Below, one piece after another: positions 1 through 5,388 of a stretch of 5,388 nucleotides of DNA. The stretch lies in contig DLXL01000245.1 in the NCBI GenBank assembly GCA_003448025.1, forward strand, positions 1-5,388, in the 5' to 3' direction. This DNA is from Saprospirales bacterium. Its GTDB lineage: Bacteria; Bacteroidota; Bacteroidia; Chitinophagales; Saprospiraceae. The translations under genes were made by a program, and so were the position numbers. The first letter of the stretch is position 1; every line of letters begins with the position of its first letter. The notes beneath the pieces were generated by a model. It was not told where the DNA came from and did no database searches. It saw only the letters and a program-made list of their open reading frames with translations.

Positions 1-156
1 TTTCAAGGCTTCAATAAATTTTTGTTGTTCTTTTTGACGTTTTACCTGCGGACGAATCAAAAAGAAGTAAAAAACGATAATGATTAGAAAAGGAAAAAGC
101 ATTCCAAGCAATCCGCTGCCGCCACCGGCTGGTGCTTGCAAAAGTGTGTGTAACAT
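1..156 (-). CDS. yajC: Preprotein translocase subunit YajC, N-terminal 52 codons (partial at window edge)
   Basis: This is the beginning of a gene that runs off the left edge of the window; 52 codons are present, starting at the ATG at 154-156. The translation opens MLHTLLQAPAGGGSG, continues with one strongly hydrophobic helix at about residues 16-35 (LLGMLFPFLIIIVFYFF), and then reads LIRPQVKRQKEQQKF. A short N-terminal tail, a single membrane segment and an immediately following IRPQ-(K/R)-rich cytoplasmic stretch are the hallmark of YajC, the small accessory subunit that associates with SecDF and the SecYEG translocon in the inner membrane. The usual length is about 90-110 residues, so roughly half is visible. 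No Shine-Dalgarno sequence precedes the start; the leader is A/T-rich, as is usual in Bacteroidota. A terminator hairpin lies between it and the upstream M16 operon, so it is probably transcribed on its own. Recognition is confident despite truncation. Confidence 0.9.
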   Translation of the reverse strand, partial: MLHTLLQAPAGGGSGLLGMLFPFLIIIVFYFFLIRPQVKRQKEQQKFIEALK

Positions 157-184
157 GTTGATTGTTATTTCGTGGTAAAGTTGA

Positions 185-221
185 AACAAAAACGCACGTT
201 CCCTGATACAGGAAACGTGCG
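185..221 (-). terminator. Rho-independent terminator of the M16 operon
   Basis: An inverted repeat pairs 193-205 with 209-221 (13 positions, one C-A mismatch, three-base loop ATA). The stem is GC-rich at its base. On the minus strand it is followed directly by TTTTTGTTTC (183-192), giving the U-tract of an intrinsic terminator. On the plus strand no T-run follows, so it acts on leftward transcription. It lies about 27 nt beyond the stop codon of the M16/LolA-like gene and ahead of yajC. Confidence 0.85.
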
Positions 222-229
222 CAAAGGTA
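222..229 (-). promoter_or_regulatory. Candidate -7 element (TACCTTTG) for yajC, adjoining the upstream terminator
   Basis: Read on the minus strand, these bases are TACCTTTG, an exact match to the Bacteroidota -7 consensus TAnnTTTG. It sits about 65 nt before the yajC start. No TTG-type -33 element is found at the expected 17-21 nt spacing; the nearest TTG (242-244) is only 12 nt away. A transcript initiated here would begin inside the terminator hairpin at 193-221. The match could be chance, because eight bases with two free positions occur fairly often. Confidence 0.3.
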
Positions 230-248
230 TGCTTAACCGTGCAAGGTT

Positions 249-2420
249 TTATAACTTGAATACATCATCCTTGATACCTCCGTTCACTTTTATCTCTGAA
301 ACTGTTACTTTGAATGGAACCGGAAAGACTCCGCTTATGGTCAGGACATGTGGAATCTTTACGCCATTCACCTCCTTGTAGTCCGACATGTCGACCGTTT
401 GGATAGCCGGATTGCCATCCGGACCTTGATCCATGCTCACTTCTCTAAGCTTTAGGCTGGTTTTGGTGTCATAGTATTCCGTAATTGTTTCACCATCAGG
501 TCGGATTACTTCAATAACGAAAGCCATGGCCCCATTTACCTCTTCCATTATTTTCAAGTTCAGTTTGTATCCACCGGTCTTGTAATCAGCCTCCTTGCAA
601 ATCTTTGCCTGTTCCTTCATGTCGGCAATAGATGCCTCATCGAGGTTTTCTACCTGACCCATGGCTGACTGGGTGCCGCTTTGGCCATCAAAAAGCTGTT
701 TGTTCATCACCTGGCCATTCATACTCATCTCAACAAGTATTTTATTTCCACCTTTTTGGTAAGTAGTCAGGTTAAAAGACGGGCCGCGCATTTGCATGGT
801 AGATTTCGTTTCCATGTCGGTAATCGTCACAATTTTGCCTCTGCCCCCAATAGCATTCAAATAGTCTTCAATGACCTGCTCGGCGGTAAGTCCTGCCGGC
901 AGGGTTGTATTGGCTGTTTTAACAGGATTCCCGAAAGCATCATAAAAGTTGATTTTACCTTCAGCAGAAAATTGTTTCAAACGATCAGCCACATCATCCC
1001 GGTTACCTACTACCAGAATATGCGCTTTGTCCGGACGAATATACTTCCTGGACATAGCTTGAATTTCATCTGCAGTTACGCTTTGTAGTACCTCGAGATA
1101 TTTCTCATAATAATCAGCGGGTAATCGGTAGCGGGCAGTATTGAGTGCAAAGGTGGCAACTGTTCCAGGCTCTTCCAGGCTCCGGGAAAAATTACCGGCC
1201 ATTACATTTTTTACTACCTGCAATTCATCATTCGGCACTTTTTCATCACTCAGCCGTCGCATCTCTTTCAAAAATTCAATGATACTGCTATCAGTTACCG
1301 CATTTCTGACACTTGCAGATGCGTTGAACATTCCAACCAGTTTGTCTGGATTCAAAGAACTGCCAGCACCATAAGTCCAGGCATTTGTTTCCCGAAGGTT
1401 AAAGTTTAATCTGCTGTTAAAATAACCTCCCAAGACAGAATTGGCAACTCTGGAGCGGATGACATCGGGCGTTCCAGGTTGCAACTCCACCGGATAAGTA
1501 ATATTGATAACAGATTGAACGGCGCCGGCACGGTGTACAAAATCAACGGTTGTCTTTTCCGGAGCACGTGGAATTCCATAAGTATGTGCAGGAACCGTCC
1601 CTTTTTCCCATTTGCCAAAATACTGTTTAGCCTGACGTTCTGCCTCAACTCGAGTAATATCCCCGGTAATGACCAAATAGGCAATATTGGGCTTGAAATA
1701 GGTATTATAGTGATTTTTTACCTGTTCCAGATTGATTTTACTCAATGTAGCATCCGTCATGATCTCACCATACGGATGATCTTTTCCATACCGCAATATA
1801 GAGGCAACATTACCTGCAATTGCATTAGCATCATCTTTTTGAGAGGCCAGAGCACTTTCTGCTCTTTTTTTGGCCTTGGCCATTTCCTCTTGCGGAAAGG
1901 TAGGATTCAGTAAAACATCCGACATCAGTGTCAGAAGCTTTTCACTATGCTTTTTCAGACAATTGCCGCTAACACCATTAGCATCAGAGAACAAACTGGC
2001 TCCTATAAAATCTACCTGTGCATCAATTTGGGCTTTAGTACGTGTTTTGGTGCCTTTGGAAATCAGTTCACCCGTAATATCCAGATAACCAGCAGCATCT
2101 TTTTCTAAAACCGGATCATAGTCTACAAAAATCCGGTAGGATACCTTGGGCAACTTGTGGTTCTCTACAAGGATTACGGTCAAACCATTATCCAGCCTAA
2201 AGGTTTCTGCTTTACCGATCTGCACTTTCGGTGCAGAACCTGGCGTAGGCGCACTCTTCCGAATATTACCTGTTGGAAGTGGAATTTGAGGAGCTTTGCT
2301 TACCCCTGCCACTGGCGGAGCCGGGGTTACAGATGTGCCGCTTACTGTATTGCCCGACTTGGGAGCACAAGAAGCAAGCAATATGGAAAAACTTATAATA
2401 AAAACAAGTAACTTGTTCAT
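249..2420 (-). CDS. M16B peptidase-like lipoprotein: non-catalytic (R/Y-bearing) subunit fused to a C-terminal LolA-like domain
   Basis: The product has 723 residues from the ATG at 2418-2420. The frame stays open to a TTG six bases further upstream, but the ATG places a lipoprotein signal (MNKLLVFIISFSILLASC) correctly at the N-terminus. The lipobox is LASC with Cys18, followed by a Pro/Ser/Thr-rich linker to about residue 66. Residues about 68-265 are an M16 N-terminal domain and about 288-485 the M16 C-terminal domain. At the place of the zinc motif HxxEH the sequence is DITGE (114-118), so both histidines and the glutamate are gone and it should not bind catalytic zinc. The second domain keeps SRL(x4)R(x6)Y with Arg343 and Tyr350, the substrate-binding pair of M16B enzymes. 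Residues about 512-723 are an added beta-rich domain (QVIEDYLNAIGG start, then FNLTTYQKGGNKI, EYYDTKTSLKL, IPHVLTIS) resembling LolA/outer-membrane lipoprotein-sorting folds. The residues after Cys18 (APKSG) contain no acidic surface-export signal, so a periplasm-facing lipoprotein is likely. It follows the active M16 gene by 29 nt, presumably its partner. M16 assignment is firm; the LolA-like call rests on pattern reading. Confidence 0.88.
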   Translation of the reverse strand: MNKLLVFIISFSILLASCAPKSGNTVSGTSVTPAPPVAGVSKAPQIPLPTGNIRKSAPTPGSAPKVQIGKAETFRLDNGLTVILVENHKLPKVSYRIFVDYDPVLEKDAAGYLDITGELISKGTKTRTKAQIDAQVDFIGASLFSDANGVSGNCLKKHSEKLLTLMSDVLLNPTFPQEEMAKAKKRAESALASQKDDANAIAGNVASILRYGKDHPYGEIMTDATLSKINLEQVKNHYNTYFKPNIAYLVITGDITRVEAERQAKQYFGKWEKGTVPAHTYGIPRAPEKTTVDFVHRAGAVQSVINITYPVELQPGTPDVIRSRVANSVLGGYFNSRLNFNLRETNAWTYGAGSSLNPDKLVGMFNASASVRNAVTDSSIIEFLKEMRRLSDEKVPNDELQVVKNVMAGNFSRSLEEPGTVATFALNTARYRLPADYYEKYLEVLQSVTADEIQAMSRKYIRPDKAHILVVGNRDDVADRLKQFSAEGKINFYDAFGNPVKTANTTLPAGLTAEQVIEDYLNAIGGRGKIVTITDMETKSTMQMRGPSFNLTTYQKGGNKILVEMSMNGQVMNKQLFDGQSGTQSAMGQVENLDEASIADMKEQAKICKEADYKTGGYKLNLKIMEEVNGAMAFVIEVIRPDGETITEYYDTKTSLKLREVSMDQGPDGNPAIQTVDMSDYKEVNGVKIPHVLTISGVFPVPFKVTVSEIKVNGGIKDDVFKL

Positions 2421-2449
2421 GTTCAAACAATTAAGATAAGGAAGTGAAG

Positions 2450-3769
2450 TTAGGGTTTGGCAGGTTGAGGCAACCAGTGAAGAATTACACGTGCATTATG
2501 GTTGTAATATTTAACCGCAGCAGCACGGATGTCTTCCCGGGTTACTTTGCGGTAGCGTTCCAACTCCGTATTGATCAGGTTGGCATCCCCATAGTACATA
2601 TCATATTGTGCCAGACTTTCAGCGATGCCAGCCACACTATTGTTGGCAGTGACAAAATCGTTTTCTACTTGATTTTGAAGTTTCTGAAATTCATCTTCAG
2701 AAATCAAATTAGTTTGAACATCAGTGATTACAGCGTCCATACTTTTTTCCAAATCAAGAATGTCAACACCCAGATTGGCTACAGCGAAACAAATACTTGC
2801 ACCTGGATCCTCTGTCTCAAAAGGAAATGCTCCGGCAAACACAGCTTTTTGCTGCTCATCCACTATGTTTTTTTGCATACGGCTGCTTTCCCCCTGACTG
2901 AGCAACATAGTCAGCATTTTAACGGCATAAAAATCCTTGGTACCCTGAGCAGGGATATGGTATGCGTAAACCAAGGCAGGTAATTGAACATTATCAAATA
3001 CGGTATCCCGTGTGGCCTGTGTAATGGGCGGCTCCTGAGGAAATCTTCTCTGAATTTCACCTTTACCTTTGGGAATGTCTTTGAAATAGATATCAATCAA
3101 TTTTTTGGTTTGTTCAATGTCAATATCGCCTGCAATACTCAGAATAGCATTGTCCGGACGATAGTAGTCCTTATAAAACTGTTTGTAATCAGCCTCTACC
3201 GCAGCATTGATATCCTCCATGGAGCCAATGGGTGGTGTTTTATAAGGGTGAACGCGGAAAAGGCGCTTCAGCGTTTCTTCTACAATCATACCATAAGGCC
3301 TGTTTTCGTATGATTGCCGGCGTTCTTCTTTTACCACCTGTCTTTGGGTTTCCACACCAACCTGTTCAACTTTAGCATGCAACATGCGCTCACTTTCTAA
3401 CCACAAGCCCAGAGCCAATTGGTTGGATGGCAGTACTTCGTAGTAATACGTGCGGTCAAAGGAGGTGTTGGCATTGTTCATCCCGCCTGCTTCGTTGATG
3501 TAATCATCAAACTCGCCTCGCTTAATATTTTCCGACCCTTCAAACAGCAGGTGTTCAAAAAAGTGGGCAAAGCCAGAACGCTTAGGCTTTTCATTTTTGG
3601 AGCCTACGTGATACATCACGGAAACGGCAACAATAGGCGTACTGTGATCTTCATGCAAAATCACCTTCAGACCATTGGCCAGCTCGTATTTTACATACTG
3701 AATGTTTTGTGCGGATACCGTACACTGTATATAGGCAACCAACAACAAGAGAGAGAATGTCTTTTTCAT
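2450..3769 (-). CDS. M16B family zinc metallopeptidase, catalytic subunit, secreted
   Basis: The product has 439 residues from the ATG at 3767-3769. The frame extends nine codons upstream to a TTG, but starting at the ATG gives a clean signal peptide (MKKTFSLLLLVAYIQCTVSA, cleavage before QN at about residue 20); the Cys at 16 is not in a lipobox. The mature protein begins with an M16 N-terminal domain: NGLKVILHEDHS, then GFAHFFEHLLFEG with the inverted zinc motif His69-x-x-Glu72-His73, and the third zinc ligand in VVKEER, Glu149, 76 residues after His73, the spacing known for the family. GGMNNANTSFDRTYYYEVLP and the RPDNAILSIAGD segment are further family signatures. The C-terminal domain (about 235-430) lacks the Arg/Tyr pair: the aligned positions are Val303 and Val310. 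About 440 residues is the normal one-subunit size for M16B. It should cleave peptides in the periplasm, needing the downstream R/Y-bearing subunit to complete the active site. It is the first gene of a two-gene operon; no convincing promoter or Shine-Dalgarno was found in the 124-nt leader. Confidence 0.95.
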   Translation of the reverse strand: MKKTFSLLLLVAYIQCTVSAQNIQYVKYELANGLKVILHEDHSTPIVAVSVMYHVGSKNEKPKRSGFAHFFEHLLFEGSENIKRGEFDDYINEAGGMNNANTSFDRTYYYEVLPSNQLALGLWLESERMLHAKVEQVGVETQRQVVKEERRQSYENRPYGMIVEETLKRLFRVHPYKTPPIGSMEDINAAVEADYKQFYKDYYRPDNAILSIAGDIDIEQTKKLIDIYFKDIPKGKGEIQRRFPQEPPITQATRDTVFDNVQLPALVYAYHIPAQGTKDFYAVKMLTMLLSQGESSRMQKNIVDEQQKAVFAGAFPFETEDPGASICFAVANLGVDILDLEKSMDAVITDVQTNLISEDEFQKLQNQVENDFVTANNSVAGIAESLAQYDMYYGDANLINTELERYRKVTREDIRAAAVKYYNHNARVILHWLPQPAKP

Positions 3770-3890
3770 GACTGGAATTGGTAAATTAAACTGCAAAATT
3801 CAGGATAGGATTTGGAATACTTTGGAGGGAATCGATTAAACATTTGACAGCTACTGCCAAATATCGTTTTTTACACCTTCACGATGAACT

Positions 3891-3942
3891 TAAAACGACA
3901 AACGGAGGACTATCCTGTTAAGATTGTCCTCCGTTTGTCGTT
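3891..3942 (-). terminator. Rho-independent terminator of the amidohydrolase-like gene
   Basis: Arms 3894-3910 and 3926-3942 are perfect 17-bp inverted repeats (AACGACAAACGGAGGAC and its complement) around a 15-nt loop that can add three more pairs. On the minus strand the second arm ends in TT and continues TTAAG, a short U-run. It lies 13 nt beyond the stop codon of the gene at 3956-5200. The plus strand has no T-run after it. It separates that gene from the M16 operon. The stem is longer than typical and the U-run is short, so partial read-through is possible. Confidence 0.75.
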
Positions 3943-3955
3943 CGTTGCGTAAATA

Positions 3956-5200
3956 CTATTTCAAAATGACACCACCTTTTACTTTAAACACTTGAACGCG
4001 ACTTTTTAGGATGTTATCATGTGGATTATCCGCTAAAACCAGGAAGTTAGCTTCATATCCATCTGCCAGGCTTGCTATTTTTCGTTTTGGAAAAATAGCC
4101 TTTGGTGTGTTTTCGCAGAGAACCTTTAATGTCCAGGCATCATCCAGTTCTCCCAAACCGAACCAATAATTGAGTTCCATGCGCAAGCTACGCTGACTGT
4201 CGTCAGATCCCATTAAAGCTACAACTCCTCCATCCTTTAATTGCTTTAGTGCCTTTTTATGAAATTCCTGAACAGCAGTTCGATTGGCCGCGGATTGCCC
4301 ATGGGAAAGCAAAAGCACAACAGGCGTTTTCTTTTTAGCGAGCATTTTGATATCGCCATCATTTAATGTGAATTTGCCGGGTTCGCCATTTCCATCCCAA
4401 TTATGGCCGGGAAGGTTGGCAAAACCATCCACACCAATTTTTTGTCCCAGGCGCAAGTCTTCTGCCGTTTCCACCTGTGCATATACCCGGAGTCCGGATT
4501 TATGGGCTTTTTTAACCACTAACTTGGCTACTTCAGCAGATAAACCCTTACCTTCTTTTCCTCCGTTGTTTTGAACATCCATGAGGTAAATAAAGATCAT
4601 TCCGGGGTTTTGCATTTTCAATTTATCCCAATTGGCAGCCAATGCCTCTTTGTTGTCAAGGAACCAATAGCCGTTTCCAAGCTGCTTTTGGCTTGTTTTC
4701 AGTTCAGCATATTTTTCGCCCCACAAGGCAGGGTTTTTGATTTTATTGGCAGGGCCTTCATATTCCAAAAAAGGATAGCCCAAAGTACACGTAATCACAC
4801 CATTAGAGAAAATGGCATCTGGCGATGTAGGCTTATTCATTAAAGGAGCACTGGCAGACCGGCCCTCCTGAGTATTGCCGATAATTTGCAGGTAGTACAC
4901 CCCTTCACCCAAATAGAGCCCCAGCGTATTAGCAGCAGAAGGGTTTTCAGAAACGCTTGAACAATGGGCATCTCCAAACGGGGGAATCACCCATTTACCC
5001 TCCAGGTCAATGATGGAGTCTACTTTGGATGGAGCCTTTTTACTCAGTACACCATTGATTGTGTACCAGTTAGCTTTAACGAAATCCTTTCCGTTAAACC
5101 ATTGGCCATTTCGGAATTCGTATGCTTTTGAGGTGTTTTGTGCCTGTAGCACTGGAATCAGGCACAGCAATAACCCCAGAGAAATAAATATTTTTTTCAT
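3956..5200 (-). CDS. Exported amidohydrolase-superfamily protein with degenerate metal site
   Basis: The product has 414 residues from the ATG at 5198-5200. An in-frame ATG 13 codons upstream (5239) is rejected because it would bury the signal peptide (MKKIFISLGL... cut after LQA, residue 20) and would lie only a few bases from the predicted transcription start. After the signal come a small beta-sandwich part (about 25-70) and the barrel, entered through DLEGKWVIPPFGDAHCSS, the counterpart of the usual DxxGxxVxPGxxDxHxH. The paired histidines are reduced to His79 with Ser81 in place of the second. The strand-5 histidine region reads VYAQVETAEDL (239-249), with no His; strand 4 (MIFIYLMDVQNN) shows no metal-bridging Lys. 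GVDGFANLPGH keeps His266, and strand 8 keeps Asp333 in MGSDD. The end, SLADGYEANFLVLADNP, is the typical return to the beta-sandwich. The overall fold matches imidazolonepropionase-like/prolidase-like exported amidohydrolases of Bacteroidota, but hydrolase activity with the standard binuclear centre is doubtful. Substrate unknown. It is monocistronic by its own promoter and terminator. Confidence 0.85.
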   Translation of the reverse strand: MKKIFISLGLLLCLIPVLQAQNTSKAYEFRNGQWFNGKDFVKANWYTINGVLSKKAPSKVDSIIDLEGKWVIPPFGDAHCSSVSENPSAANTLGLYLGEGVYYLQIIGNTQEGRSASAPLMNKPTSPDAIFSNGVITCTLGYPFLEYEGPANKIKNPALWGEKYAELKTSQKQLGNGYWFLDNKEALAANWDKLKMQNPGMIFIYLMDVQNNGGKEGKGLSAEVAKLVVKKAHKSGLRVYAQVETAEDLRLGQKIGVDGFANLPGHNWDGNGEPGKFTLNDGDIKMLAKKKTPVVLLLSHGQSAANRTAVQEFHKKALKQLKDGGVVALMGSDDSQRSLRMELNYWFGLGELDDAWTLKVLCENTPKAIFPKRKIASLADGYEANFLVLADNPHDNILKSRVQVFKVKGGVILK

Positions 5201-5252
5201 GTCAAAAATCGCGGCGAAGCGTGGTACGGTTGAAATCATTCAAATGAAGGCG

Positions 5253-5283
5253 CAAAAGTAGCCAGTATGCAACCAAATCAACA
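5253..5283 (-). promoter_or_regulatory. Bacteroidota-type promoter for the amidohydrolase-like gene
   Basis: On the minus strand the -7 element is TACTTTTG (5253-5260), an exact match to TAnnTTTG, and TGTTG (5279-5283) supplies a TTG-type -33 element, separated by 18 nt. This matches the two-part promoter known for Bacteroides and Flavobacterium primary sigma factors. Transcription should begin near 5245-5249, giving a leader of about 45-49 nt before the ATG at 5200 and supporting that start over the upstream ATG at 5239. Confidence 0.65.
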
Positions 5284-5299
5284 GTAATGTTAACATACT
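5284..5299. repeat. Short palindrome beside the -33 element (possible operator)
   Basis: ATGTTAACAT (5287-5296) is a perfect 10-bp palindrome, and with one unpaired A it extends to AGT/ACT on both sides (5284-5299). It touches the upstream edge of the -33 element of the promoter at 5253-5283, a position where regulator sites are common. Palindromes of this length in A/T-rich DNA can arise by chance, and no specific regulator is recognised. Confidence 0.25.
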
Positions 5300-5388
5300 A
5301 TTGAAGAAATAATCACTGCAACTTTTGAACCAAGTTCGACACACCACACATTGTAAGTCAATTAATAGATAGTATACAGAATTAGTTT

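Noticed and set aside
249..2420. The M16/LolA-like gene as a degraded pseudogene because HxxEH is missing
   Set aside because: The frame is intact over 723 codons, the lipoprotein signal and R/Y pair are kept, and loss of the zinc motif is normal for the partner subunit of M16B heterodimers.
2444..2983. Plus-strand open frame of 179 codons (and similar shorter ones at 681-1088, 1479-1913, 3419-3784)
   Set aside because: All lie antisense within the M16 genes, whose minus-strand products have clear family motifs, and their translations show no recognisable domain or low-complexity-free protein character.
3844..3872. TTGACA on the plus strand (3844-3849) as a sigma-70 -35 element
   Set aside because: No acceptable -10 hexamer at 16-18 nt and no plus-strand gene downstream.
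3770..3893. Promoter of the M16 operon: candidates GAATTTTG (3794-3801) and GATATTTG (3858-3865), minus strand
   Set aside because: Each has one mismatch to TAnnTTTG and neither has a TTG element at a suitable distance, so I could not support one over the other.
3894..3942. Perfect 17-bp inverted repeat as the trace of an insertion sequence or small mobile element
   Set aside because: There is no transposase, no flanking direct repeat, and the arms are only 15 nt apart; location just past a stop codon and the following T-run fit a terminator.
5201..5239. Upstream ATG at 5239 as start of the amidohydrolase-like gene
   Set aside because: It would put 13 residues ahead of a canonical signal peptide and lies almost at the predicted transcription start.

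Overview
The window looks like a chromosomal segment from a member of the Bacteroidota. The evidence is the kind of proteins present (a YajC-like translocon subunit, a pair of M16B peptidases one of which is fused to a LolA-like domain, and an exported amidohydrolase-like protein), the absence of Shine-Dalgarno sequences before all four starts, and TAnnTTTG-type -7 promoter elements. The YajC N-terminus and the protein set would fit a Chitinophagia- or Saprospiria-like lineage, but I cannot decide the order from sequence alone. There are no RNA genes, CRISPR arrays, insertion sequences or integrase signs.

All four genes lie on the minus strand, so in transcription order the layout runs from right to left. 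(1) 5201-5388 is an upstream region with a good Bacteroidota-type promoter (5253-5283) and a short palindrome next to its -33 element; nothing else is recognised there. (2) 3956-5200 encodes an exported amidohydrolase-superfamily protein whose metal-binding residues are largely replaced. It ends at a strong hairpin terminator (3891-3942). (3) After a 124-nt spacer (3770-3893) come two M16 genes 29 nt apart, very probably one operon: 2450-3769 is the zinc-binding subunit (HFFEH), and 249-2420 is a lipoprotein that has lost the zinc motif but kept the Arg/Tyr pair and carries an extra C-terminal LolA-like domain. The operon ends at a terminator hairpin (185-221). (4) The first 52 codons of yajC occupy 1-156; the gene runs off the left edge.

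The two M16 proteins complement each other: one has the zinc ligands and lacks the R/Y substrate-binding pair, while the other has R/Y and lacks the zinc ligands. This is the pattern of heterodimeric M16B peptidases, so they probably form one envelope peptidase, anchored to a membrane through the lipidated subunit. The amidohydrolase-like protein is also exported and might act in the same compartment, but the terminator between it and the M16 pair argues for separate transcription, and any functional link is inference. The two most noteworthy points are the LolA-like fusion on the pseudo-peptidase and the apparently dead active site of the amidohydrolase. I did not find a wholly new multi-gene system.
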